A DNA stretch of 64,000 nt from DATFVB01 sp963714035 (GCA_963714035.1 OY970224.1:1550001-1614000), one strand, 5' to 3'; shown: positions 43,022 through 52,396, counted from the stretch's first letter. Made by a program: numbers and translations. Notes: a model not told the origin generated them from the sequence alone.

Positions 43022-44376
43022 GCCATCTCACCTCGGCCGAGCTCGCGGGCTACGACCTTCCCGACTCGGTCCGGCGGGGAATCGAGGACGCCGGATTCCG
43101 GTACGCGACGCCGATCCAGGAGAAGGTCCTCCCGCTCGCCCTCGCGGGCCGGGACGTGGCGGGCCAGGCGCAGACGGGAACCGGAAAAACGGCGGCCTTC
43201 CTGATCTCGGCGATGACGCGGCTGCTCCGCCGCCCCGCCCCCGATCCGCGCCGCGGACCGCGGCTCCTCGCCGTCGCGCCCACCCGCGAGCTCGCGCAGC
43301 AGATCCGGGACGACGCCGAGAAGCTCGGCGTCCACACGGGACTCTCGATCCTCGCCGTCTTCGGCGGCATCGACTACCGGAAGCAGCGCGACGCGCTGAG
43401 GGAACATCCCGACCTCCTGATCGGCACTCCCGGACGCCTCCTCGACTACGAGGGGCAGGGCGCGACTTCGTTCCGAGAAGTCGAGGTGCTGGTCATCGAC
43501 GAGGCCGACCGGATGTTCGACATGGGGTTCATCCGCGACCTGCGGAAGATCTTCCGGAAGTGCCCCCCGTACGACCGGCGGCAGTCGATGCTCTTCTCGG
43601 CGACACTCTCCCCGCGCGTCATGGAGCTCGCCTACGAGCACATGAACGACGCGGTGCGCGTCGAGATCGAGCCCGAGCGCGTCACGGCGCGCGGGATCCG
43701 CGAGCGGCTCTACCACGTGCCGACGCACGAGAAGCTGCCGCTCCTCCTCGGCCTTCTCGAGCGCGACCGGTGGGAGCGAACGCTGATCTTCGTCAACCGG
43801 AAGACGACCGCCGCCGACCTCGTCGCCGCGCTCTCCACCAACGGCTATCCGGTGAGCGCGCTCGCGGGCAACGTCAAGCAGCAGCGCCGGATGCGGATCC
43901 TCCAGGATTTCAAGGAAGGCAAGGCCTCGACGCTGATCGCGACCGACGTCGCGTCGCGCGGCCTCCACATCGACGGCGTCACGCACGTGATCAACTTCGA
44001 CCTCCCGCAGGATCCGGAGGATTACGTCCACCGGATCGGGAGGACCGCGCGCGCGGGCGCCGAAGGCGACGCCATCTCGTTCGCCGACGAGGAGTACGTG
44101 TTCTCCCTAGACGCGATCGAGAAGCTGATCGGCCGGCAGATTCCCGCGGAGGTGGCCGATCCCGCTCTCTATCGCCACCCCGAGACGCGCACGCGGATGA
44201 CGCGGCCGCATCGGCCTTCCGGGCCAGGCCCCCGGGGCCCGAGGGGCCCGCACCGGCCGCCGGCGTCCCGGGGTCCGCACCCGCACGTCCACCGCCCGGC
44301 GCCCGCCGCCGAACCCGAGGCTTCGGGAGAGGGCTCGATGGGCTACGGAAGGTCGAAGAGGAAGGCCCGGCGCTAA
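43018..44376 (+). CDS. DEAD-box RNA helicase
   Basis: 452 aa, TTG start overlapping the EVE stop. Helicase motifs in order: Q motif 'YATPIQEKVLPLAL', I 'AQTGTGKTAAF', Ia 'APTRELAQQI', II 'DEADRMFDMGF', III 'SATLS', IV 'LIFVNRKTTA', V 'ATDVASRGLHIDGV', VI 'HRIGRTARAG'. The tail after about residue 395 is Pro/Arg/His-rich and likely RNA-binding, typical of RhlB/RhlE-type proteins. It unwinds RNA in turnover or ribosome assembly. Confidence 0.96.
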   Translation: MSHLTSAELAGYDLPDSVRRGIEDAGFRYATPIQEKVLPLALAGRDVAGQAQTGTGKTAAFLISAMTRLLRRPAPDPRRGPRLLAVAPTRELAQQIRDDAEKLGVHTGLSILAVFGGIDYRKQRDALREHPDLLIGTPGRLLDYEGQGATSFREVEVLVIDEADRMFDMGFIRDLRKIFRKCPPYDRRQSMLFSATLSPRVMELAYEHMNDAVRVEIEPERVTARGIRERLYHVPTHEKLPLLLGLLERDRWERTLIFVNRKTTAADLVAALSTNGYPVSALAGNVKQQRRMRILQDFKEGKASTLIATDVASRGLHIDGVTHVINFDLPQDPEDYVHRIGRTARAGAEGDAISFADEEYVFSLDAIEKLIGRQIPAEVADPALYRHPETRTRMTRPHRPSGPGPRGPRGPHRPPASRGPHPHVHRPAPAAEPEASGEGSMGYGRSKRKARR

Positions 44377-44504
44377 CCGCGCCAGTCGGGGCGCCAGCGT
44401 CGCCCGTCAGAACGTCAATCCGTCACGTGTCGAAAGTCACCCCGACCTTCGACCCTCGACTTTCGACTTTCGACTTTCGACTGTCCGACTCGCGACGGCC
44501 GGCT

Positions 44505-45434
44505 TCAGCCCGGAGGACGGCCGCCGTGCGAAGCGACCCGGTTGCGCCCTTCCCTCTTGGCCGCGTAGAGCGCCTCGTCCGCCGAGTGGTAGAGCGTCTG
44601 CGCGTCGAAACCGATGTCGGCTCCGGCCCAGGCGACGCCCGCCGACACGGTCACGTCGAGCGTGCCGGCGGAAGTCGCGACCGGGGAGTCGGAGATCAGC
44701 GAGCGCGTCCGTTCGGCCGCCGTCATCGCTCCCCCGGCCGAAGTCCGCGTGAGGATCAGGGCGAACTCCTCGCCGCCGATCCGGGCGACCGTGTCGCCGG
44801 CCCGGCACGCTTCGCGCAGCCGCCTCCCGACCTCGCGCAGCACCTCGTCCCCGACGTCGTGCCCGAACCGGTCGTTGACCGCCTTGAATTCGTCGATGTC
44901 GAGGAGCACGAGCGAGAGAGCGTCGTCGTAGCGGCGGGCGCCGACCGCCTGCCGCTCGAGGTTCGCGTCGAACGAGCGCCGGTTCGGAAGGCCGGTGAGC
45001 GGGTCCGTCGCGGCGAGGCGGGCGAGCTCGCGGTTCTTCTCCTCGAGCTCCCTCTGGAGCCGGCGGAGCGTGAGCCCGCTGTGGAGCCGGGCGAGCAGCT
45101 CGCCGATGTCGACCGGCTTGACGAGATAGTCGTCGGCGCCGATTTCGATTCCTTCCGCGCGCATCGGCCCCTCGCCTCGCGCCGACGCGATGATCACGAA
45201 CACCCGGGCGAGCGCGGGATCGCTCTTGATGGCGCGCGTCAGCGCGCCTCCGTCGAGGATCGGGAGCACCCAGTCGAGGAGCACCGCGTCGGGCAGCCAC
45301 TTCCGGATGAGGACGAGGCCCGCGGCGCCGTCGGCGGCCGACTGCACCTCGTAGCCTCCGCGGGCGAGCGCGCTCGCAAGCACCTCGCGATAGTTCGGGT
45401 CGTCTTCGACGATGACCACCCGTGCGCCCGTCAA
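44505..45434 (-). CDS. Response regulator with GGDEF (diguanylate cyclase) output
   Basis: 309 aa, TTG at 45434 with GGAGGAG 5 nt upstream. Receiver about 5-120: 'VVIVEDDPNYREVLASALAR', phospho-Asp in 'AVLLDWVLPILDG', Lys in 'YLVKPVD'. A coiled coil 'LQRELEEKNRELARLAATDP' leads to the GGDEF domain about 140-300: 'DPLTGLPNRRSF', 'LLDIDEFKAVNDRFGHDVGD', active site 'RIGGEEFALI', and an inhibitory site RAGD five residues before it. It should make cyclic-di-GMP on phosphorylation, with product inhibition. No partner kinase is adjacent. Confidence 0.95.
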   Translation of the reverse strand: MTGARVVIVEDDPNYREVLASALARGGYEVQSAADGAAGLVLIRKWLPDAVLLDWVLPILDGGALTRAIKSDPALARVFVIIASARGEGPMRAEGIEIGADDYLVKPVDIGELLARLHSGLTLRRLQRELEEKNRELARLAATDPLTGLPNRRSFDANLERQAVGARRYDDALSLVLLDIDEFKAVNDRFGHDVGDEVLREVGRRLREACRAGDTVARIGGEEFALILTRTSAGGAMTAAERTRSLISDSPVATSAGTLDVTVSAGVAWAGADIGFDAQTLYHSADEALYAAKREGRNRVASHGGRPPG

Positions 45435-45538
45435 CCGCTCCTCCGCATCTCGGCCCGGCCCGAACTCTATACCGGCCGCTCCTTCACTCCCCGGGCCCCG
45501 CTCCCTTAGAATGCCCGGATCGCAAGGAGAACCGACCG

Positions 45539-48500
45539 ATGAAGAAGTCCCTCCGGCCCCTGCTCCTGCTCGCCGCCGTCTCGATCGCCGCCGTCCTGGC
45601 GGCCGCGGACGATCCGTTCGCCGGGTTCGTGCCGCGCGCGCTCGGGCCGGCGATGACCGGCGGCCGGGTGATCGCCTTCGCCGTCGACCCGCAGAACGCC
45701 GACCGCTTCTACGCGGGCGTCGCCTCGGGAGGCGTGTGGAAGACGATCAACGACGGCGTGACCTGGACGCCCGTCTTCGAGCACGAGGCGGTCTATTCGA
45801 TCGGCGCGCTCGCGATCGACCCGAAGAACCCCTCGGTGCTCTGGGCCGGGACGGGGGAAGGCAACAGCACCCGCAGCGTCTCGTGGGGCGACGGCGTGTA
45901 CAAGTCGGTCGACGGCGGGAAGAGCTGGAAGAACGTGGGGCTCAAGAGCTCCGAGCGCATCGGCCGGATCGTGATCGACCCGCGCGACTCCAACGTCGTC
46001 TACGTCGCGGCCGAAGGATCGCTCTGGGGCCCGAACCCGGAGCGCGGCGTCTACAAGACGGAAGACGGAGGGAAGACGTGGAAGAACGTCCTCTTCGTGT
46101 CCCAGCACACGGGCGCCGCGGACCTCGCGATCGACCCCGCCCACCCCGACACGGTGTACGCCTCGGCCTACCAGCGCGAGCGGCGCGTCTGGTCGTTCAT
46201 CGGCGGCGGTCCGGAGAGCGCGATCTGGAAATCGACCGACGCGGGGAAGAGCTGGAACAAGATCATGGACGGCATCCCGAAGCGGGACATCGGACGCATC
46301 GGGCTCGCGGTTTCGGCCGCCGACCCGCGCGTCGTCTACGCGACGGTGGAAGCCTCCGAAAAGAAGGGAGGCGTCTTCCGGTCGCTCGACGGCGGCGCGA
46401 CCTGGGAGAAGCGCAACGACCTGAATCCGACTCCCTGGTACTACAGCCAGATCACCGCGGACCCGAAAGCGCCCGGGCGCGTGTACGTCGTCGGCGAAGG
46501 GATGTTCGTGTCCGACGACGGCGGCAAGACGTTCCGGCACTTGAACGAGAAGGCCAAGCACGGTGACACGCACGTCGTCTGGATCGATCCCGACCGGACG
46601 GATCACCTGCGCGCCGGCTGCGACGGCGGCATCTACGAGTCGTACGACGGCGGCGAGACGTGGCGATTCACCGCGAACATGCCGGTGACGCAGTTCTATC
46701 GGGTCGCGTTCGACTATCGGAAGCCTCACTACTTCGTCTACGGCGGCACGCAGGACAACAACACCGTCGGCGGCCCGTCCGCGACCGACAGCGCCTCCGG
46801 AATCGTCAACGCCGACTGGTTCGTCACGGTCGGCGGCGACGGGTTCTTCGCGCAGGTCGACCCGAAGGACCCGACGACCGTTTACAGCGAGTCGCAGTAC
46901 GGCGGGCTCGTCCGCTTCGACACCCGCACGGGGGCGAGGATCGGCATCGTGCCGCAGCCCGGAGCGGGAGAGGAAGCCTACCGCTGGAACTGGGACGCGC
47001 CGATCATCGTCTCGCCCCACGACCACCGCACGATCTATTTCGCCGCGAACCACGTCTTCCGCAGCCGCGACCGGGGCGACACGTGGGAGCGCCTCGGCGT
47101 GGACCTCTCCCGCCGGATCGACCGCGACACGCTTCCGATGATGGGACGCTTCTGGGGAAGGAACTCCGTCGCGAAGAACGAAGGAATCTCCTATTTCGGA
47201 AACGTCACGGCGCTCGCCGAGTCCCCCCGGAAGGAAGGTCGCCTCTGGGCCGGGACCGACGACGGGCGGATCCAGACCACCGACGACGGCGGCGCGCACT
47301 GGCGCACGATCGACAAGTTCCCCGGCGTCCCCGACATGACGTACGTCTCGCGCGTGACGCCTTCGGCGCACGCCGACGACGTGGTCTACGCCGCCTTCGA
47401 CGGCCACAAGAACCGCGACTTCGCGCCGCACCTCCTCCGGAGCGCCGACGGCGGCCGGACGTGGAAGGGAATCGAAGGCGACCTCCCGAAGACGGCCCCC
47501 GTGTACGTCCTGACCGAGGATCCGGCGGATGCCGACCTCCTGTATGCCGGCACGGAGTTCGGCGCGTTCTTCTCGCGGGACGGAGGCGGGCACTGGACGA
47601 AGCTCCCGAACCTCCCGACGATCGCCGTCAAGGACATCGCCGTGCAGCCGGAGACCCACGATCTCGTCCTCGCGACCTTCGGGCGCGGCTTCTACGTGTA
47701 CGACGACGTTGCGCCGATCGAGAAGCTCCCGGCCGGGACGCTCTCCGAGCGCGCCGCGCTCGTCGCGGCGTCGGACGCGCGGCTCTACGTCCCGAGCCGT
47801 CCGCGCGGCGGCCAGCCGCAGGGCGATCAGGGGAACGACTTCTACTATGCGGAGAACCCGCCGTTCGGCGCGGTGTTCACGTATTACCTGAAGGACGAGA
47901 TCCAGAACGCCGCCGAGAAGCGCCGCAAGGACGCCGAGAAAAGGCTCGACGAAGCCGCCGCCCCGGAAAAGAAGGATGCCGAAAAGAAGAAGGCGACCGG
48001 GAAGGAATCGGCGGAGATGAGCCTCGACGAGGCCATCCGCGCGGCGAATCCCCGCACCTCGGCCGAGCTCGAGGAAATGCCGAAACCGGCGGTGCTGCTG
48101 ACCGTGCAGGACGAATCGGGGCGCGCCGTGCGCACGATCGAAGGGCCCGGTTCGGCCGGCTTCCACCGGGTCGTCTGGGACATGCGGATGCCGCCGCCGT
48201 ATCGCCGGCCGGGGGAATCCAACGAAGACTTCTTCCCTTCGCCGAGAGGCCCGCTCGTTCTCCCCGGAAACTATTCGGTCGGTCTCGCCCTTCGCACCGA
48301 CGGGAAGATCGAGCCGCTTTCCGGCCGGAAAACGTTCGCCGTCCACACGGACGCGGACGCCGCGCTCTCGAAAGTCGACCGGGAAGCGCTACACCAGGCG
48401 CTCGCCCGCCTGCAGCCGCTCCAGAACGCGACCTGGGGAACCGTCCGGTCGGTGGAAGAGGCGTGGTCCGACCTCGAGAAGGTCCCGGCGGCAATCGAAG

Positions 48501-48844
48501 ACACGCCGGCCGCGCCCGACGCCCTCACCGAGCGCTACCGGGGGGCGCGCGCCCGGCTGCAAGCGATCCGCTGGGCGCTTGGCGGCGATCCGAAGCTCGG
48601 GCCGGTCAATCCGCCGCCCGCGATCGACGACCGGGTGAACCGCGTCGCCGACGATCTGAGGCTCGCCTCCTCGGCCCCGACGAAGACCGATCTCGATCAG
48701 ATGGCGATCGCGGAAAAGCTGCTCGCGGAGCAGATCGCGGCGTTCGCGGAGTGGCGGACGAAGGACTTCGCCGAGCTCAACCGCGAGCTGGATTCCGCCG
48801 GCGCGCCGTGGACGCCGGGAAGGATGCCCGCGATCGCGAAGTAA
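45539..48844 (+). CDS. BNR/sortilin-like beta-propeller protein
   Basis: 1101 aa. ATG at 45539 after AAGGAGA; a TAGAAT box lies at 45507. Signal peptide about 1-22. Asp-box repeats throughout 40-740 ('GVWKTINDGVTW', 'GVYKSVDGGKSWKNV', 'GVYKTEDGGKTWKNV', 'GVFRSLDGGATWEKR', 'MFVSDDGGKTF'). 'GGTQDNNTVGGPS' and 'GGDGFF' are shared with the 11861 protein. A Lys/Glu-rich insert ('KKDAEKKKATGKESAEM', about 810-830) precedes the C-terminal Ig-like domain ('GSAGFHRVVWDMRMPPP') and a helical tail. Likely secreted; no catalytic residues can be assigned. Confidence 0.9.
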   Translation: MKKSLRPLLLLAAVSIAAVLAAADDPFAGFVPRALGPAMTGGRVIAFAVDPQNADRFYAGVASGGVWKTINDGVTWTPVFEHEAVYSIGALAIDPKNPSVLWAGTGEGNSTRSVSWGDGVYKSVDGGKSWKNVGLKSSERIGRIVIDPRDSNVVYVAAEGSLWGPNPERGVYKTEDGGKTWKNVLFVSQHTGAADLAIDPAHPDTVYASAYQRERRVWSFIGGGPESAIWKSTDAGKSWNKIMDGIPKRDIGRIGLAVSAADPRVVYATVEASEKKGGVFRSLDGGATWEKRNDLNPTPWYYSQITADPKAPGRVYVVGEGMFVSDDGGKTFRHLNEKAKHGDTHVVWIDPDRTDHLRAGCDGGIYESYDGGETWRFTANMPVTQFYRVAFDYRKPHYFVYGGTQDNNTVGGPSATDSASGIVNADWFVTVGGDGFFAQVDPKDPTTVYSESQYGGLVRFDTRTGARIGIVPQPGAGEEAYRWNWDAPIIVSPHDHRTIYFAANHVFRSRDRGDTWERLGVDLSRRIDRDTLPMMGRFWGRNSVAKNEGISYFGNVTALAESPRKEGRLWAGTDDGRIQTTDDGGAHWRTIDKFPGVPDMTYVSRVTPSAHADDVVYAAFDGHKNRDFAPHLLRSADGGRTWKGIEGDLPKTAPVYVLTEDPADADLLYAGTEFGAFFSRDGGGHWTKLPNLPTIAVKDIAVQPETHDLVLATFGRGFYVYDDVAPIEKLPAGTLSERAALVAASDARLYVPSRPRGGQPQGDQGNDFYYAENPPFGAVFTYYLKDEIQNAAEKRRKDAEKRLDEAAAPEKKDAEKKKATGKESAEMSLDEAIRAANPRTSAELEEMPKPAVLLTVQDESGRAVRTIEGPGSAGFHRVVWDMRMPPPYRRPGESNEDFFPSPRGPLVLPGNYSVGLALRTDGKIEPLSGRKTFAVHTDADAALSKVDREALHQALARLQPLQNATWGTVRSVEEAWSDLEKVPAAIEDTPAAPDALTERYRGARARLQAIRWALGGDPKLGPVNPPPAIDDRVNRVADDLRLASSAPTKTDLDQMAIAEKLLAEQIAAFAEWRTKDFAELNRELDSAGAPWTPGRMPAIAK

Positions 48845-48874
48845 GGATTTTCCCGCCCGACTCCGGGCGCCGGG

Positions 48875-49297
48875 TCAGCGGCCCGTTCGCCGGCGCTCGC
48901 GTCTCGCGTCGAGACTCCACGGACCCGCGCCCGCGGCGGAATAGTAGAGCCAGAGGAAGCAGAACAGGATCGCCGGCTGGCCCATGTTCACGACGGGCCA
49001 GAATCCCATCGGCGCATGGCCGTGAAAGTACGCGACCGCCATCTCGCCGGAGAGGACGAACGCGACGGGACGCGTGAAGAGGCCGACGAGGAGGAGAAGC
49101 CCGCCGAAAGTCTCGAGGATGCCCGCGAACCACACGAGCGAACCCGCCGGCGCGGTGCCGCCGCCCGGCATGACCGCGACCGGCACTCCGAAGAGCTTGG
49201 CGGTCCCGACGTGCATGAACAGGAGCGCCGCGACGATCCGGACGAGGCTCAGGATCTCGGGCGCCCGTGCTCGCCAGCGGGCGGCGGGCGTCATCAT
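48875..49297 (-). CDS. DoxX-family membrane protein
   Basis: 140 aa. ATG at 49297 overlaps the carbonic anhydrase stop (ATGA). Four TM helices with DoxX motifs: 'LSLVRIVAALLFMHVGTAKL', 'WFAGILETFGGLLLLVGLFT', 'RPVAFVLSGEMAVAYFHGHA', 'GQPAILFCFLWLYYSAAGAG'. DoxX proteins are inner-membrane, linked to redox and stress (family). Last gene of the 50890-to-48875 operon. Confidence 0.93.
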   Translation of the reverse strand: MMTPAARWRARAPEILSLVRIVAALLFMHVGTAKLFGVPVAVMPGGGTAPAGSLVWFAGILETFGGLLLLVGLFTRPVAFVLSGEMAVAYFHGHAPMGFWPVVNMGQPAILFCFLWLYYSAAGAGPWSLDARRERRRTGR

Positions 49298-49896
49298 TCG
49301 GACTCCGCCGAAGTCCGGGTCCCGAGCTCGTGCAGGAGCCCGTCCCGGATGTCGTAGATCCAGCCGTGCACCGCAAGCTCGTGGCCGCGTGCCCGGGCGT
49401 CGCGGACGATCGTCGTCCGCCCGACGTTCTCCATCTGCGCGAGGACGTTGAGCTCGCAGAGCCGGTCGTGGCGCTCGTCCTCGGTCTCGAGCGCGTCGAG
49501 CTCGGCGCGGTGGCACGCGCGCACCTCCTCGATCGGCCGGAGCCAGCCGGCAATTCCCGACGGCTCGTCGCCGAGCGCGGCGAGAACTCCCCCGCAGCCA
49601 TAGTGTCCGCAGACGATGACGTGCCGGACGCCCAGCTCCTCGACGGCAAACTGGATCGTCGCGAGACAGTTGGCGTCGGCCTGCGAGACGAGATTGGCGA
49701 CGTTGCGGTGAACGAACATCTCGCCGGGGAGGAGCCCGACGATCTGGTTGGCGGGCACGCGGCTGTCGGAGCAGCCGATCCAGAGGAACCGCGGGCTCTG
49801 CAGGCGTGCGAGCCGCGAGAAGAACTCCGGGTCGCGGCGCGTCATCTCCGCGGCCCACGCGCGGTTGTTCTCGAAGAGCTCGTGCAGATCGTTCAT
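49294..49896 (-). CDS. Beta-class carbonic anhydrase
   Basis: 200 aa. ATG overlaps the upstream stop (ATGA). Zn ligands Cys42 and Asp44/Arg46 in 'IGCSDSRVPAN', His98 and Cys101 in 'VIVCGHYGCGG'. Also 'GEMFVHRNVANLV'. It interconverts CO2 and bicarbonate in the cytoplasm. Length is typical. It is coupled to an exported protein before it and DoxX after it. Confidence 0.96.
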   Translation of the reverse strand: MNDLHELFENNRAWAAEMTRRDPEFFSRLARLQSPRFLWIGCSDSRVPANQIVGLLPGEMFVHRNVANLVSQADANCLATIQFAVEELGVRHVIVCGHYGCGGVLAALGDEPSGIAGWLRPIEEVRACHRAELDALETEDERHDRLCELNVLAQMENVGRTTIVRDARARGHELAVHGWIYDIRDGLLHELGTRTSAESE

Positions 49897-50324
49897 CGGG
49901 CATCGGGGATTCTATCGTCGGCGGGCGCGGGCTCGCCCCGCTCTCGCGACGACGCGTTCCCGGCCTTCTCGACGCAGACGAGCTGCGCGACACCGGGCTC
50001 CTGCGGTGTGAACGGACAGACCTCGAAATCCGCGAAGAGGTCCGAAGTCCAGGAGAGCCGGCGCGAGATGTCTTCCGGGAGGTTTGCGAAGCCCTCCACC
50101 CGGAACCGGTTCTCGCTGACGAGAAGGAGCCGGCGCGTTCCGACGGGCCAGATCCGGACCGTCGGCGTCCCGTTGTAGAGCCGCATCCGCCCTCGCACCG
50201 TGAAGCAGGCGCCCACGAGTCGAGGGTGCTCGCGGCAGGGCCTCTCCGCGGGATCGGCGCTTGCGGCCGGCCACGCGACGATCCCCGAAAACGCGATCGC
50301 CCAGGCCGCCATCCGCGGCTTCAC
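49893..50324 (-). CDS. Conserved small exported protein
   Basis: 143 aa. GTG at 50324 overlaps the DinB stop (GTGA), which supports this start over ATG 50312. Signal peptide about 1-23 ('MAAWAIAFSGIVAWPAASA'). Conserved-looking core: 'CREHPRLVGACFTVRGRMRL', 'YNGTPTVRIWPVGTRRLL', 'FANLPEDISRRLSWTSDLFA', 'DFEVCPFTPQEPGVAQLVCV'. Four Cys suggest disulfides. I recall similar unnamed proteins; function unknown. Confidence 0.8.
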   Translation of the reverse strand: MKPRMAAWAIAFSGIVAWPAASADPAERPCREHPRLVGACFTVRGRMRLYNGTPTVRIWPVGTRRLLLVSENRFRVEGFANLPEDISRRLSWTSDLFADFEVCPFTPQEPGVAQLVCVEKAGNASSRERGEPAPADDRIPDAR

Positions 50325-50890
50325 CGATCGCCCGCCGCCCGGCGTCCGCCCTTCCGCGCGCCGAGCGCGGCCCGAGCCCGAGCGCCGAGCGCGGCGCGAA
50401 CCCGCGCGGCGAGAGCGGCGTGAATGTCCCCGAGATGCTGATCCGCATGCTCGCATTCCTCGCGAAGCACCTGCTCGACCGTACGCCGTTCGACCGCCGA
50501 CGCTCCGCGCAGCCGGACGACCCGCCGCAGCGAGCCCGGCGAGCCGCGCAGGACGGGCGGGAGATGAGCGCACAGCGCGTCGAGGAGACGCAGGGCCGGC
50601 TCGACCGGCAGCCGGCCGTAGCCGAGCCTTTTCATCCACCCGTCGTCGGGAACGAGCCACGACCAGTCGTACTCTGATCCCGGACTTCCCACCGCCGCGA
50701 GGACGATCGATGCGGCGAAAAGGTTCGCTTCGACGAGATGGTGAACGTACTCGGCGACGGAACGGTCGTCGCGCCCGCCGCGGCGGGCGAGCTCCCGTCG
50801 GGATGCCCCGGCAATCGCCCGGCGGAGCCTTGCGGGAATCGCGGCCCAGCGGGTCAGGATCGCCGATCGTGAATGTCGTCGCGCGGTCAT
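50321..50890 (-). CDS. DinB-superfamily protein
   Basis: 189 aa, ATG. Four-helix DinB/YfiT-like bundle: 'AIPARLRRAIAGASRRELAR', 'VAEYVHHLVEANLFAASIVL', 'EECEHADQHLGDIHA', with His in helices 2 and 4 (H..E..H) for a metal. The C-terminal Ala/Arg tail ('RVRAALGARARAALGARKGG') is a short tandem repeat. Such proteins include thiol-dependent transferases; activity is not predictable. Confidence 0.8.
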   Translation of the reverse strand: MTARRHSRSAILTRWAAIPARLRRAIAGASRRELARRGGRDDRSVAEYVHHLVEANLFAASIVLAAVGSPGSEYDWSWLVPDDGWMKRLGYGRLPVEPALRLLDALCAHLPPVLRGSPGSLRRVVRLRGASAVERRTVEQVLREECEHADQHLGDIHAALAARVRAALGARARAALGARKGGRRAAGDR

Positions 50891-50924
50891 GCGGACTTCG
50901 GTGCGGAAAAATCCCCCGGCCGTT

Positions 50925-51299
50925 TCAGCGCGAGGTCTTGAGCTCGACGAGGACCAGACGGATCGTCGTCGTGCCGATGTTCTCCGCCCAGTGGGTCAGC
51001 GGTTCCCTGTAGATCGTGTCTCCCGCGTGAAATTCCGTTTCGGTGACCCGGCCGTCGGCGGAGTGGCTCCGGATCTTTCCCCCCTGGATGACGTAGAACA
51101 CGTTGGCCGGGTGCGAATGCATGTTTTCCTTCTCGCCCGGCTTCAGGACCGCCTCGAAGACGCGCACCCGCTCGTTGTCGAGCGTCACGTGGATCGTCTT
51201 CGGATTGACGGCCGCGGCGTCCTGCGCGCGCGCGATGCCGGATGAAACCAGGATCGTCACCGCGGCGAAAATGCCGACGAGGGTTCCGAGCTTCTTCAA
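50925..51299 (-). CDS. Exported cupin-domain protein
   Basis: 124 aa. TTG at 51299 with GGGGGAG just upstream. Signal peptide about 1-25 ('LVGIFAAVTILVSSGIARAQ'). Cupin_2: 'EAVLKPGEKENMHSHPANVF' (His-x-His), 'YVIQGGKIRSHSADGRVTET', 'AGDTIYREPLTHWAENIG' (distal His). 34 bp upstream of the DinB gene, same strand, so likely the first gene of this operon. Confidence 0.88.
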   Translation of the reverse strand: MKKLGTLVGIFAAVTILVSSGIARAQDAAAVNPKTIHVTLDNERVRVFEAVLKPGEKENMHSHPANVFYVIQGGKIRSHSADGRVTETEFHAGDTIYREPLTHWAENIGTTTIRLVLVELKTSR

Positions 51300-51324
51300 A
51301 GTCTCCCCCTTTCTCTCTTGTGCG

Positions 51325-51888
51325 CTATCGATCGTTCCGCCGTCTTTCCCCGGGCTCGCGGTCGGTCAGGATCGAGAGGTACGCTTTCCACGGCCCGACG
51401 GCCGTCCCGTAGACCTTGGCCATCGTCCGGGCGATCTGACCCAGGTGATCGAAGTCGTGAACCGTCCAGGTCGCCAGCAGCTGCGCGAGCGTCACGGCGC
51501 CCAGCTCCGGGTGCGTCCCGGTCCGCGCGAGGTCGGCTTCCGTCAGGCTCATGCCGCGCAGAGCGGCGAGGCTCTCCCGCCGCGCGGCGTCGAAGCGGTC
51601 GAGGAGCTCGGGGAGCGCGGCGCCCCGGCTGTGCGCGAACTGCGCTTCGCGGTCGAACGGATCGAACGGCCGGGACTCTCCGGCGAGAATGTGCCGCGCC
51701 CGGGGAATCCAGTCGGTGCGATCCGCGTGGATCAGGTGCCCGACCACGTCGTACGGCGACCACGTTCCCGGCCCTTCCGTCGCGGTCACCCATCGGTCGG
51801 GAAGGCCTCCGATCATCGCGCGAAGCGCCGAAGGCGTTCGCTCGAGGACGGCCACCGTCTCGTCGAGATCGAATTCCGCCGGATCCAT
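51325..51888 (-). CDS. DinB-family protein
   Basis: 187 aa. ATG at 51888, leaderless by position (TAGAAT box 7 nt upstream). DinB motifs: 'SALRAMIGGLPDRWVTATEG', 'WSPYDVVGHLIHADRTDWIP' (His), 'VTLAQLLATWTVHDFDHLGQ' with the HxxxH-type 'HDFDHLGQIARTMAK'. The metal-binding triad of DinB_2 proteins looks complete. Not closely similar to the DinB protein at 50321. Confidence 0.9.
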   Translation of the reverse strand: MDPAEFDLDETVAVLERTPSALRAMIGGLPDRWVTATEGPGTWSPYDVVGHLIHADRTDWIPRARHILAGESRPFDPFDREAQFAHSRGAALPELLDRFDAARRESLAALRGMSLTEADLARTGTHPELGAVTLAQLLATWTVHDFDHLGQIARTMAKVYGTAVGPWKAYLSILTDREPGERRRNDR

Positions 51889-51895
51889 GACGGGG

Positions 51896-51901
51896 ATTCT
51901 A
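51896..51901 (-). promoter_or_regulatory. -10 box TAGAAT, leaderless start of DinB gene
   Basis: 7 nt before ATG 51888. The TAG is also the stop of the upstream membrane protein gene. Confidence 0.6.
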
Positions 51902-52324
51902 CGCGGGCCGATCGCGCCGCAGACGCGCCAGCACCTCGGCCGCCGCCCACGCGCCGAGAAACGCCGGGATCCCGGTGACCAGGGGAAAGACGACCAGCGC
52001 GAGCGGCGTGAGCGGGCTTCGGGGACCGGAACCGGCAAGCGCGTTCAGATTGATCCACGCCGCGAGGCCGAACCCGCCGAGAGCCACCCCCGCGGACGCG
52101 TGGAACGCCGCGCGCCGCGGCGGGCGGCGGCGGATCTCGAAGGCCAGATGCGCGGCCAGCAGCGCGAAGCTCGCGGCCCACGCCGCGAGCCGCCAGAAGA
52201 AACGCATCTTCCCCGGAGAGGAAATCCGCGCGAGCTCGGCGAAGCCGATGCCGACCGCGAGATAGGCGGCGCCGACGACGGCGGCCGGGAGGAGCCAACG
52301 TTCGTTTTTGATCACGTGATTCAT
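51899..52324 (-). CDS. Four-TM membrane protein, uncharacterised
   Basis: 141 aa, ATG. Four hydrophobic helices (about 10-30, 45-62, 73-92, 103-127) with short charged loops. No motif recognised. Its TAG stop is embedded in the -10 box of the next gene. Confidence 0.75.
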   Translation of the reverse strand: MNHVIKNERWLLPAAVVGAAYLAVGIGFAELARISSPGKMRFFWRLAAWAASFALLAAHLAFEIRRRPPRRAAFHASAGVALGGFGLAAWINLNALAGSGPRSPLTPLALVVFPLVTGIPAFLGAWAAAEVLARLRRDRPA

Positions 52325-52346
52325 CGAGGGACCGACGGCGACGAGT

Positions 52347-52366
52347 TTAGCAGGCCGCTGAAGAAC
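52347..52366. repeat. Solo, decayed end of the CTAG element
   Basis: TTAGCAGGCCGCTGAAGAAC resembles the arm CTAGCAGGCTGCTGAAAAAC with three differences. No partner end is seen nearby. Confidence 0.5.
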
Positions 52367-52396
52367 GAATCCGAGGCGCGCCGCCGCGGGAAGTGC

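Noticed and set aside
44440..44490. Tandem CGACTTT repeats as a regulatory array
   Set aside because: Short simple repeat between convergent gene ends; nothing indicates binding or expression.
45506..48346. Minus-strand 946-codon frame opposite the third large BNR gene
   Set aside because: Same shadow effect, no family features.
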